DNA from: an uncultured Candidatus Saccharibacteria bacterium
Lineage (GTDB): Bacteria; Patescibacteriota; Saccharimonadia; Saccharimonadales; UBA4665
Length of the DNA: 10,565 nt
Direction: 5' to 3'
Assembly (NCBI GenBank): GCA_937988795.1
Contig: CALKHY010000113.1
Coordinates: 1 to 10,565, forward strand
Position numbers and translations under genes: made by a program. The notes beneath the pieces were generated by a model. It had not been told where the DNA came from, searched no databases, and was given only the letters and a program-made list of their open reading frames with translations. Positions 4,594-10,565 of the stretch are shown one piece after another; position 1 is the stretch's first letter; every line of letters starts with the position of its first letter.

Positions 4594-5370
4594 ATGGACC
4601 AATCGGCAATAATCAAAAAATATCTTGGTAAACTGGGTATCGAGACGGATGCGGTGGCAATATATTTAGAGCTGGTTAAACAGGGCTATTCCTCTGCCCT
4701 GCAGCTCTCCCGCGCCACTAAAATCAGCCGCACGCAGGTGTACCGCCATTTAGAGGCCTTGCAGCAGTACGGCCTGGCTAGTGCGGAACAGCTGAGTTAC
4801 GGCACGCTGTATCGGCCGATGCCCATCGAAAACATCGAGGGGTTGCTGGCCGCACGCGAGGCCGAAACCGCCGCCATCCGTAACAACCTCGATGCTATGG
4901 CCGCAGCACTCCAGGCAATTGCTGGCGGCAGCGGCCCCAAGGCCACCGTACAACATTACTACGGCCCGGCCGGGCTCAAGCAGGCGAACTGGAATATTAC
5001 CCGTGCCGACCATGAATTTAAGGTGTTCGAGGTCGCCCACATCTCGGTACACCACGACCTGGCTTTTGCCCGCCGCCACCGCGAGCGCGTAATTGAACGC
5101 GGCCTGACCAGCTATGACCTGACCAACGACACCATCGTCCGCGCGCAGGACATAGAACCCTACGAGCCTTCGCGCACCTTTTTCCGCCATATCGACCCCG
5201 AAATACTTACCATCAATTACGAAATTGTGCTGTACAACGACATCACCCTGCTAATCGACTACCACGCACAAATGGCTGTCGAGATGAAACACCCGGCCTT
5301 CAACCAAATGATGGCCCAGCTCTTTGACGCCATGTGGGCCCAAGCTACTCCGCTCGAGATAACACACTAG
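4594..5370 (+). CDS. TrmB-family transcriptional regulator
   Basis: TrmB-like regulators use an N-terminal winged helix, often for sugar uptake genes in archaea and CPR bacteria. Residues about 10-75 show the pattern: YLGKLGIETDAVAIYLEL, then ALQLSRATKISRTQVYRHL (recognition helix) and LQQYGL, followed by the wing. A helical linker (NIEGLLAAREAETAAI) leads to a C-terminal sensor domain with a YYGPAGL segment. The end of the sensor (IDPEILTINYEIVLYNDITL) resembles TrmB effector domains. The start at 4594 gives 258 aa and the normal family N-terminus. The 30-residue upstream extension crosses the operator and promoter and is rejected. Divergent placement from a membrane carrier with a shared palindrome suggests it controls both. 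The TAG stop overlaps the convergent vapC stop in CTAG. Confidence 0.88.
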   Translation: MDQSAIIKKYLGKLGIETDAVAIYLELVKQGYSSALQLSRATKISRTQVYRHLEALQQYGLASAEQLSYGTLYRPMPIENIEGLLAAREAETAAIRNNLDAMAAALQAIAGGSGPKATVQHYYGPAGLKQANWNITRADHEFKVFEVAHISVHHDLAFARRHRERVIERGLTSYDLTNDTIVRAQDIEPYEPSRTFFRHIDPEILTINYEIVLYNDITLLIDYHAQMAVEMKHPAFNQMMAQLFDAMWAQATPLEITH

Positions 5371-5771
5371 ACTAAGAGCTTCGCCGACCTGGCGCACTTT
5401 GCCAGTGTTTTATCGAACGTCCACAAGGGTGCTGCGCCGTTTAGCTCAGCATACGTAGTCAAGCAACAATCCTCAAACGACAAGCCGGGATTTTGTACAA
5501 ATAACGGCAGTGCTTTAGAAAACAATGCCCGATTGGCATTAATTTGCCCAAGCGACAGAAGCGCCTCGATCATTTCTGCAATTTGAGCGCGAGTTAATTC
5601 GTAATACCGCTCCAGCACGAATACAACCTCCACGATCGCCGTGTCCGCAACCGCAAGCTGGCTATCGATCTGCTCGTCAACCAGCCTTACGGCGGCAGCA
5701 TTTTGCTCGGGCACGTCGTTCAGTAGCAAGCGCAAAACAACATTGGCATCCAAAGAACCAGCAAACACCAT
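5367..5771 (-). CDS. vapC: VapC-type PIN-domain toxin
   Basis: PIN-domain toxins are Mg2+-dependent ribonucleases that cut specific RNAs when released from the antitoxin. This 134-aa protein has the four acidic positions: D8 in SLDANVVLR, E48 in AIVEVVFVLE, D101 in LSFEDCCL and D119 in LWTFDKTL. The start at 5771 has a strong GGAGGGG 9 nt upstream that lies inside the end of the antitoxin gene. It begins one base after the antitoxin stop, so the pair is translationally linked. The longer frame to 5810 overlaps the antitoxin and is not preferred. All key residues are present, so it is probably active. The stop overlaps the convergent regulator gene. Confidence 0.92.
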   Translation of the reverse strand: MVFAGSLDANVVLRLLLNDVPEQNAAAVRLVDEQIDSQLAVADTAIVEVVFVLERYYELTRAQIAEMIEALLSLGQINANRALFSKALPLFVQNPGLSFEDCCLTTYAELNGAAPLWTFDKTLAKCARSAKLLV

Positions 5772-5772
5772 A

Positions 5773-6027
5773 TTACAAATCCCCTCCTCGATGTTCCTGG
5801 TAGTAGGCATCGACGTCGGTCAAGGGCTTAATGCCTGGTTTTATATATTTGCTGAATTTCGCACTGAGCGCGGCAGCACTAACCGGCCTGCTAATCGTAA
5901 TTTCGCCCTTGCGCTCGTTAAAGCTAATTACCAACTTACCACCTTCTTTGGGTATGCCTAGCCTACGGCGCATCGCGGCCGGGATGGTTGTCTGCCCTTT
6001 TCGGGTGATGGTAATTACATCTTTCAT
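5773..6027 (-). CDS. vapB: VapB-type AbrB/SpoVT antitoxin
   Basis: The 84-aa protein has an N-terminal swapped-hairpin AbrB fold: ITRKGQTTIPAAMRRRLGI (about residues 7-25), then KLVISFNERKGEITISRP. The C-terminal half (LSAKFSKYIKPG to the acidic end DAYYQEHRGGDL) is the expected flexible toxin-binding tail. It is directly upstream of vapC with a 1-nt gap. Such antitoxins repress their own operon by binding palindromes; GCATTAC-N11-GTAATGC surrounds the -35. Its promoter ends 6 nt before the ATG, so the mRNA should be leaderless. Confidence 0.92.
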   Translation of the reverse strand: MKDVITITRKGQTTIPAAMRRRLGIPKEGGKLVISFNERKGEITISRPVSAAALSAKFSKYIKPGIKPLTDVDAYYQEHRGGDL

Positions 6028-6033
6028 ATCATT

Positions 6034-6062
6034 ACATTATCAAATCGCATTACTTTTTGCAA
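6034..6062 (-). promoter_or_regulatory. vapBC promoter
   Basis: TTGCAA (6062-6057) and TAATGT (6039-6034) on minus have a 17-nt spacer, and the -10 ends 6 nt before the vapB ATG. The promoter sits in the 47-nt gap after the helicase gene. Confidence 0.65.
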
Positions 6063-6071
6063 TGGTAATGC
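6047..6071. promoter_or_regulatory. vapBC operator palindrome
   Basis: GCATTAC (6047-6053) and GTAATGC (6065-6071) form a perfect 7-bp inverted repeat with an 11-nt spacer that contains the -35 hexamer. Further ATTAC copies lie at 6031-6035 and 6073-6077, the latter overlapping the helicase stop codon. Autorepression by VapB or VapBC is the likely role. Confidence 0.6.
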
Positions 6072-6074
6072 ATA

Positions 6075-7652
6075 TTACAAGCTACTTACTATCTGGATGA
6101 TATCCGCACCGTAGGTTTCGACCTTTTTAGGGCCGAAACCGGGAACATCGAGGAGCTCTTTGGTAGTTTTGGGTTTGAGGCCGGCGACGGCCTTGAGGTG
6201 CGAATCGTGGGCGATGATAAACGGCGCGGTCTCCTTCTCTTGCGCCAGCTTATAACGCCACTCGCGCAGTTTTTCGAAGAGCGCCGGGTCGGGCGTCGGG
6301 AGTTCGCGGGCGGCCGCGATGGCCGCAGCTTGCTCTGCCATTTGCTGTTCGTGCACGCCGCCGTCTTCGTCCAGCAGCCACTGTTTGATATGTGCGCCGT
6401 AGTCCTTGAGCGCTTGCTCGCTTTTAGTACGCAGCTCGGCGTCGATTTGTTTGGCAAGTGGGCTGACGCGCAGCGCCATGCCGTTGAGGCCATCCAAAAT
6501 AAGGTGCTTGAGGCTGCGGACGCGGCTGAGCGCCACATAGCCCATGCCCTCCACGAACGCGCGACTGAGGTCTATGCGGGCGGCGTCCAGCGTCATGCCC
6601 TGGCTTTTGTGCACGGTAATGGCCCAGGCGAGGCGCAGCGGCAATTGTACGAGGCTCGCGCGGCGCTTGTCGCCGTCCATCAGCTCCCAGCTTTCGGGTT
6701 TGATGGTGATGATGCGCCCGTTTACCAGCTCGACAATCGGCAGATCGCTCCCCTTCTCAAAATCAATGACTGTGCCCAAGCTGCCATTCACATACTTGCG
6801 GTCCGGCGCGTTCTTGATGCACATCACGGCTGCGCCGCGCTTCAAACGCAGCACTTCGGGCGCCAGGCAGGATTTTTTGAGCTGCTCGACATACTTTTTG
6901 GCACCGCTCGTTTCCATCTCGTATTCATACACTTCGCCATCCAGCTCTTCTAGCTGGGCGTGGTTGACATTATCGACATCCACGTTGATGGTGAGCAGCC
7001 GCGTACGCGTGGCGAACGGGTCGTCTATTGCTCGCGCACGCGCCCGCAAAGCCTCCAGCTGCCGGCGCGTTAAAAAGCCTTTACGGATACCATTCAGGAT
7101 ATCTGTATAGTCCTGGTCTTTGGCCTGACGGTACTGCTTTTCGAGATAACAGACTTCAAAGATATCCTGCTGCCAGACGTTTGACGAGATAATAAATCCG
7201 CCCTGACGGCTGTCCGGCCGGTTGACCGGCGGCAGCTGGAAGAAATCGCCACACAGCACAACCTGTAGCCCACCAAACGGCTTGTCGCTCTCCCGGGTCA
7301 AACGCAAAATATCGTCCACCATGTCCAAGCGGAAGTCGTGCAGCATGCTGATTTCGTCGATCACCAATATGTCGGCTTTGCGGATGAGTTCCTGCCTGCC
7401 CTTCCCGAGCTTGGCAACAGCATGCTTGTCCAAAAAGTCATGCACGCCAATGCCCGACCACGAGTGGATCGTCGTACCGTTTAGGTGCGTTGCAGCCAGG
7501 CCGGTCGTGGCCGTCACTGCCACATGCTTGCCTGCCCGTTTGGCCCGCCGGATAAATTTGTTCAATACAAACGTCTTACCCGTGCCGGCAGCACCGGTGA
7601 GCAAAACATTCGCACCAGACTCGAGAATAGCCAGCGCCTCGTCCTGCGTCAT
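6075..7652 (-). CDS. PIF1-family SF1B DNA helicase with C-terminal HRDC-like domain
   Basis: PIF1 helicases move 5' to 3' and act on G-quadruplexes, R-loops and stalled forks. This 525-aa protein has Walker A GAAGTGKT (20-27), motif Ia TATTGLAATHL (47-57), Walker B VIDEIS (97-102), motif III GDFFQLPPV (135-143), and the late motifs ITVHKSQGMTLD and YVALSRVRS. After the helicase core, a coiled alanine/glutamate-rich linker leads to an HRDC-like module, from LFEKLREWRYKLAQEK through FIIAHDSHLKAVA to LLDVPGFGPKKVETYG, as in RecQ and RNase D. The start at 7652 is used because MTQDEALAILESG is the typical N-terminus; 15 more in-frame codons upstream are hydrophobic and unlikely. TATACT ends 9 nt before the ATG. 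It is followed by vapBC with its own promoter. Confidence 0.93.
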   Translation of the reverse strand: MTQDEALAILESGANVLLTGAAGTGKTFVLNKFIRRAKRAGKHVAVTATTGLAATHLNGTTIHSWSGIGVHDFLDKHAVAKLGKGRQELIRKADILVIDEISMLHDFRLDMVDDILRLTRESDKPFGGLQVVLCGDFFQLPPVNRPDSRQGGFIISSNVWQQDIFEVCYLEKQYRQAKDQDYTDILNGIRKGFLTRRQLEALRARARAIDDPFATRTRLLTINVDVDNVNHAQLEELDGEVYEYEMETSGAKKYVEQLKKSCLAPEVLRLKRGAAVMCIKNAPDRKYVNGSLGTVIDFEKGSDLPIVELVNGRIITIKPESWELMDGDKRRASLVQLPLRLAWAITVHKSQGMTLDAARIDLSRAFVEGMGYVALSRVRSLKHLILDGLNGMALRVSPLAKQIDAELRTKSEQALKDYGAHIKQWLLDEDGGVHEQQMAEQAAAIAAARELPTPDPALFEKLREWRYKLAQEKETAPFIIAHDSHLKAVAGLKPKTTKELLDVPGFGPKKVETYGADIIQIVSSL

Positions 7653-7661
7653 AACTGGCTC

Positions 7662-7667
7662 AGTATA
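7662..7667 (-). promoter_or_regulatory. -10 element of the helicase gene
   Basis: TATACT on minus ends 9 nt before ATG 7652. No convincing -35 is seen at 16-18 nt. If used, the leader is about 2-3 nt. Confidence 0.4.
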
Positions 7668-7755
7668 GCGTTGGTTGGCCCAAAATGCCAGCAACACCAG
7701 CCCTCTTCCCTACGCCGTGTAAAAATCTTCCTATGCCAAGCACAAGCGGAACGGG

Positions 7756-7761
7756 CATAGT
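7756..7761 (+). promoter_or_regulatory. Possible -10 element of the 68-aa gene
   Basis: CATAGT ends 8 nt before ATG 7770, the same spacing as neighbouring genes. The -35 is not clear, so support is weak. Confidence 0.25.
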
Positions 7762-7769
7762 ACTCCATC

Positions 7770-7976
7770 ATGACCATCAAGACGCCCGGCGAATCAAACG
7801 AGCTGTCTAGGCCGCAAGTAGCGCGTGACGACTTGGGGACGGTTATTATCGCCCTGTCGGTTCTGGTGCATCGCATGTGGCCAATTGACGAGCGTACTGC
7901 TCCGCAATTCATTGATTATGACAGCGAAGTCTACATAGACTCGGAAACCAGGCGGATATATGAAAACCCCAACTAA
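7770..7976 (+). CDS. Small hypothetical protein, 68 aa
   Basis: I do not recognise it. The sequence is soluble and acidic: a short central hydrophobic stretch (GTVIIALSVLVHRMW) followed by DERTAPQFIDYDSEVYIDSE, with a C-terminus rich in tyrosine and acidic residues. It lies alone on plus between the divergent helicase gene and the convergent DUF4868 gene, in a gap otherwise too long for this genome. The TAA stop at 7974-7976 overlaps the DUF4868 TAG, as at two other junctions, which favours a true gene. No Shine-Dalgarno; a -10-like element is 8 nt upstream. Confidence 0.55.
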   Translation: MTIKTPGESNELSRPQVARDDLGTVIIALSVLVHRMWPIDERTAPQFIDYDSEVYIDSETRRIYENPN

Positions 7977-9037
7977 ATGCCGGCCATCATATCCTCGTCA
8001 GACGAGGCAGGCTTGAGCGGCTTTTTCTTGATGATTTCGTAGCGCTGGCCGGTAAGACTGGATTCCATGTAGTCGTCGTTGAGTAGGTTGACGAACTTGT
8101 TCATGTCTTTTTGGTTCATAATGATGATCGCGCCGTTTTCGTCGGCCATGAGGTCGACGCCCAGCTCTTCGGCGTGGTCGATCAGCTTCTCTTGCGTCAG
8201 TTCGCCGGTGATTTCGATGTTTTGCAGTTTGTTGATGAGCGACTTGTTGCCGGCCACCGCGCTTTGCAGGTCCAAGCCTTCGGCAAAGCTCAGGCGGTAG
8301 TGTTGTTCGATCTGGCGCACTTTCTTTTCGGCAATACTATTCTTCTTGCCGTCGTAGCTGAACAGGCGGTCCAGCTTGGACGGGTTAAAGACATATAGGT
8401 CTTGGTCGAGAATCAGCATGTGGGCTTCGTGTGGAATCTTGAGTGCCGCAGCTTCAAAGGGCTTAAACACCTTGCCGTTGACCATCCACGTGCCCTGCCC
8501 TTTGAGCATCTGGCCGCCGCTGATGGCCTTGATGATGTAAAAGGGTTTAGGCATGTTGGGGTGTGTCACGCGCACGATGGCACCCTTCAGACGCTTCAGA
8601 TCATGCTCTTCCTCGGTAAACAGCTCGATTTCACTCTCTTGCGTGCGAATCCAGTGCATAACCTCGCGCAGCTTCTCAACGCGCTTCCACTGAATGCGGT
8701 AAATAACACCCTTCTCGCCCTCGCCATCGGCGAAGTCGCGCACTGCCACGCCGTTTTCGGCCGCATCGAGCACCAACTCCAGCGTGTTGTCTATGAATAG
8801 CGGCTGCATCTGGTTCGCCAACGACTGGTCGATCTTGGTGCGGTATACCACGTTATTTTTATTTATCCAGAAGAGTTCGAGCACCAGCTCTTCTTTGTAC
8901 TCGAACAAATTGTTGGCCCAAGCGAATACATCGCTCTCGACATACTCCTCCTCGGGCGCGGCCAAGATGTCTGTTGGGGGCATGACGACACCTAAATCAT
9001 TTGCTGGCTTTTCTGTTTCTTGTGCTACGTCCGACAT
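7973..9037 (-). CDS. DUF4868 / KwaB-like protein
   Basis: KwaB of the Kiwa anti-phage system belongs to the DUF4868 family. This 354-aa protein has that layout as I recall it. A mixed N-terminal domain starts after a disordered acidic leader (to about residue 30). Next comes a strand set ending MVNGKVFKPFEAAALKIP, a hydrophobic MLILDQDLYVFNPSKLDRLF segment, a helical part (FAEGLDLQSAVAGNKSLINK), and the characteristic end KFVNLLNDDYMESSLTGQRY before a basic tail. The match is by pattern, not search. No KwaA-like membrane partner is beside it. ATG 9037 is chosen because TAGAAT ends 8 nt before it; the frame extends to 9067 only through a TTG. It is convergent with the 68-aa gene. Confidence 0.65.
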   Translation of the reverse strand: MSDVAQETEKPANDLGVVMPPTDILAAPEEEYVESDVFAWANNLFEYKEELVLELFWINKNNVVYRTKIDQSLANQMQPLFIDNTLELVLDAAENGVAVRDFADGEGEKGVIYRIQWKRVEKLREVMHWIRTQESEIELFTEEEHDLKRLKGAIVRVTHPNMPKPFYIIKAISGGQMLKGQGTWMVNGKVFKPFEAAALKIPHEAHMLILDQDLYVFNPSKLDRLFSYDGKKNSIAEKKVRQIEQHYRLSFAEGLDLQSAVAGNKSLINKLQNIEITGELTQEKLIDHAEELGVDLMADENGAIIIMNQKDMNKFVNLLNDDYMESSLTGQRYEIIKKKPLKPASSDEDMMAGI

Positions 9038-9045
9038 ACTTAAGC

Positions 9046-9068
9046 ATTCTACTGCAAATTCCTGCAAA
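9046..9068 (-). promoter_or_regulatory. Promoter region of the DUF4868 gene
   Basis: TAGAAT (9051-9046 on minus) ends 8 nt before the ATG. Immediately upstream, TTTGCAG occurs twice (9068-9062 and 9058-9052) exactly 10 bp apart, a phased direct repeat next to the -10. The -35 is weak. Confidence 0.4.
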
Positions 9069-9085
9069 AAACTGTTGTAAAAGAT

Positions 9086-9307
9086 CTAAACAATTTGTAT
9101 ACGCTTGGTGCGCGAGGTGCGGCCGTGTGTGATCACAACGCGCGATTTGGGCACGTCAAAGTGTTCGGCCAGTACCTTAATGACCGCTTCGTTCGCCTTG
9201 CCGTCAACCGCCCTCTCGCGCACGTAGACCACTAGGCCGCCTCGCCCGTCCGACTCAACAAGCGGCCCTTTCTTGCTGCCGGGTTTTACGATTACGGCGT
9301 AATCCAT
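9086..9307 (-). CDS. DUF167 (UPF0235/YggU) family protein
   Basis: A 73-aa member of the DUF167 family, small alpha/beta proteins of unknown function. Family features are clear: VKPGSKKGPLVE near the N-terminus, VYVRERAVDGKANEAVIKVLAEHF in the middle and SRVVITHGRTSRTKRIQI at the end. It is slightly shorter than typical members but complete. The DUF4868 gene starts 48 nt downstream on the same strand with its own -10. It is divergent from the Nudix gene, with overlapping -10 elements. Confidence 0.92.
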   Translation of the reverse strand: MDYAVIVKPGSKKGPLVESDGRGGLVVYVRERAVDGKANEAVIKVLAEHFDVPKSRVVITHGRTSRTKRIQIV

Positions 9308-9319
9308 AAGCCCTATGCT

Positions 9320-9327
9320 ACTATAAA
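9320..9327. promoter_or_regulatory. Overlapping divergent -10 elements
   Basis: TATAAA (9322-9327, plus) ends 6 nt before the Nudix ATG, and TATAGT (9325-9320, minus) ends 12 nt before the DUF167 ATG. The two share four bases, so polymerase can serve only one gene at a time. Neither has a strong -35. Confidence 0.45.
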
Positions 9328-9333
9328 TCTGTC

Positions 9334-9786
9334 ATGAAGCGAGAAATAAAAGTTAGGGGCATCGCAGTTTTAGACGGTAAGCTGCTGTGCGTGCAACTAA
9401 AGCCATATAACAACATAACTGCCGAAAAAGGCGCGTTCTGGTGCCTGCCGGGCGGCGGCGTGGACGAAAAAGAGGGCTTAGAGGATGCCATGCGCCGCGA
9501 ACTAATCGAAGAGCTAGGCATCGAACCCAAAGTCGGTCGCTTACTCTATGTGCAGCAGTTTGCGTACGGGGGCGTCGACTATCTGGAATTCTTCTTCCAC
9601 ATCGAAAACGCCGAAGACTACCGGGACGCCGATCCGTCCAAAACCCCGCACGGTCAAATGGAACTTGCGGCTGTAGATTTTGTCGACCCCAAAACATCCC
9701 ACATCCTGCCAGAATTTCTGACCACCGAAGACCTGCCAGCCTTCATCGCCAGCAACCAGCCACCGAAATTCTTTGCTCACTATTAA
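9334..9786 (+). CDS. Nudix hydrolase
   Basis: Nudix enzymes hydrolyse nucleoside diphosphates linked to another group, such as oxidised dNTPs or nucleotide sugars. The 150-aa protein has a complete Nudix box at residues 41-63: G41-x5-E47-x7-R55-E56-L57-x-E59-E60-x-G62-I63. The preceding FWCLPGGG is typical. The substrate cannot be read from sequence. The start at 9334 follows a TATAAA by 6 nt and no Shine-Dalgarno is present. It is convergent with the methyltransferase gene, 14 nt away. Confidence 0.95.
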   Translation: MKREIKVRGIAVLDGKLLCVQLKPYNNITAEKGAFWCLPGGGVDEKEGLEDAMRRELIEELGIEPKVGRLLYVQQFAYGGVDYLEFFFHIENAEDYRDADPSKTPHGQMELAAVDFVDPKTSHILPEFLTTEDLPAFIASNQPPKFFAHY

Positions 9787-9800
9787 AGTCAGGGCTTTGG

Positions 9801-10520
9801 CTACTTTCGCGCATAAATGGTGAACAGGAGCGGACTTGGGTTGTGCATATCCAGGTACTCCATCGGATCCCGGCTCGTGTCGAACAGGAACTCATGACCT
9901 TTGATCGAGGGCGTGTCCAGCACTCGTACATGTCTGACGCCGTGACTACCCAGCATATGGGCGATACTTGCAGTAACAGCCTGACGTTGGCGCTCCGCCC
10001 TTCTCCCGTCGTAATCCCCTTTCTCTTCTACCCATAGGTCCCGGTAATCAGGTACGATCTCTTTCATAAATAGCTGGCCACCCGGAGCCAGTACACGGGC
10101 GATCTCGCGGCTTAGCTGCCGGATCATGTCCGACCGGGACGTTCTGCGAGCCAAAGGATCAACTAGCATGTGCAACAGCTGGTTGGTGTGCACAAAATCG
10201 ATACTATTGTCTTTAAAGGGCAATTCCAGGCCGCTCGCACAGACAAATAGTCCATGTTTCAGCTTATCTTCCCCGTACTCCGGATCTACCACAATGGCCG
10301 TGTCTGCCCCGTATACGTCGTTCGCCAAACACACAAACGCGCGGGCCGAAAGCGCGGTTAATGCGCCGATCATCAGCGCTTTTGCCGGACCTTTGGCTTT
10401 GGTGCCATGCTCGTACATTGCCCACTTGTAGATAGGCCAATCAACGAGCGAATTGACACTGGCAACCCGCCCCTCCTCGACAATCGACTCAATCTCCGCC
10501 ATTGCCTGATGGCGTTCCAT
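9801..10520 (-). CDS. Class I SAM-dependent methyltransferase-like protein (may extend beyond window)
   Basis: The 239 residues from ATG 10520 have a Rossmann methyltransferase outline: a motif I region (about 48-59, LMIGALTALSA), the acidic end of strand 2 (VVDPE, D80), the LPFKDNSIDFVHTNQLLHML segment (101 on), and ARVLAPGGQLFMKEIVPD. Motif I lacks the usual G-x-G-x-G, so SAM binding may be altered. The substrate is unknown. The frame has no stop between 10520 and the window edge (15 codons, hydrophilic), and no Shine-Dalgarno or -10 stands before 10520, so the true start may lie outside. It is convergent with the Nudix gene. Confidence 0.8.
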   Translation of the reverse strand: MERHQAMAEIESIVEEGRVASVNSLVDWPIYKWAMYEHGTKAKGPAKALMIGALTALSARAFVCLANDVYGADTAIVVDPEYGEDKLKHGLFVCASGLELPFKDNSIDFVHTNQLLHMLVDPLARRTSRSDMIRQLSREIARVLAPGGQLFMKEIVPDYRDLWVEEKGDYDGRRAERQRQAVTASIAHMLGSHGVRHVRVLDTPSIKGHEFLFDTSRDPMEYLDMHNPSPLLFTIYARK

Positions 10521-10541
10521 CTGAGTACGAGAGAGGCTCCC

Positions 10542-10558
10542 CGCCCGTTCGTCGGGCG
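10542..10558. repeat. GC-rich inverted repeat near the window edge
   Basis: CGCCCG (10542-10547) and CGGGCG (10553-10558) form a perfect 6-bp stem with a 5-nt loop. It may be simple coding sequence of an extended methyltransferase or a terminator or leader element of the next gene; the window ends too soon to tell. Confidence 0.3.
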
Positions 10559-10565
10559 CCTGTTC

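Noticed and set aside
6198..7110. Long plus-strand open frames (251 and 188 codons) across the helicase gene
   Set aside because: Both are antisense shadows of a gene with complete helicase motifs; their residues show no domain and have complementary codon patterns.

Overview
The window looks like about 10.5 kb of a compact genome from the Patescibacteria/CPR radiation, most plausibly Candidatus Saccharibacteria (TM7). This placement is an inference from gene content and style: mraZ-rsmH, a TrmB-type regulator, a PIF1-HRDC helicase, a VapBC pair, tail-to-tail genes that share stop-codon bases, and no UGA stop in any of 14 genes. No rRNA, tRNA, CRISPR array or insertion sequence was seen. Bases 1-22 are Illumina adapter, so the left edge is a contig end and rsmH is cut by the assembly, not by biology.

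Left region (23-1711, all minus strand): a 102-aa protein of unknown function, then mraZ, then rsmH, the head of a division/cell-wall (dcw) cluster. The mraZ promoter carries four 10-bp-phased ACCCAC boxes (read on plus), the expected MraZ autoregulatory repeats. Just upstream lie two perfect DnaA boxes and two TAGCGCTA palindromes. The 342-nt mraZ-rsmH gap is not empty. It can fold as a minus-strand RNA closed by a 23-bp helix whose three non-Watson-Crick pairs are all G-U only on the minus strand, enclosing several hairpins joined by A-rich linkers. I do not recognise it as a known RNA class, and it is the strongest candidate for something undescribed here.

Middle region (1809-5370): radC and an unrecognised 321-aa protein lie on plus. 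A minus-strand PQ-loop-like membrane gene is followed 3 nt later by a decayed SRPBCC-family gene (frameshift with a short deletion, plus an in-frame TAA). Divergent from the membrane gene is a TrmB-like regulator, with a perfect TTGTCC-N8-GGACAA palindrome between the two promoters.

Right region (5367-10565): a VapBC toxin-antitoxin pair with a palindromic operator, a PIF1-type helicase with an HRDC-like tail, a 68-aa orphan, a DUF4868 (KwaB-like) protein, a DUF167 protein, a Nudix hydrolase and a SAM methyltransferase that reads open to the window edge.

A pattern across the window: most first-in-transcript genes have a -10-like hexamer only 6-13 nt before the start codon and no Shine-Dalgarno, suggesting leaderless mRNAs. 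Genes inside operons or with longer leaders (mraZ, vapC, the SRPBCC remnant, the 321-aa gene) have clear Shine-Dalgarno sequences.
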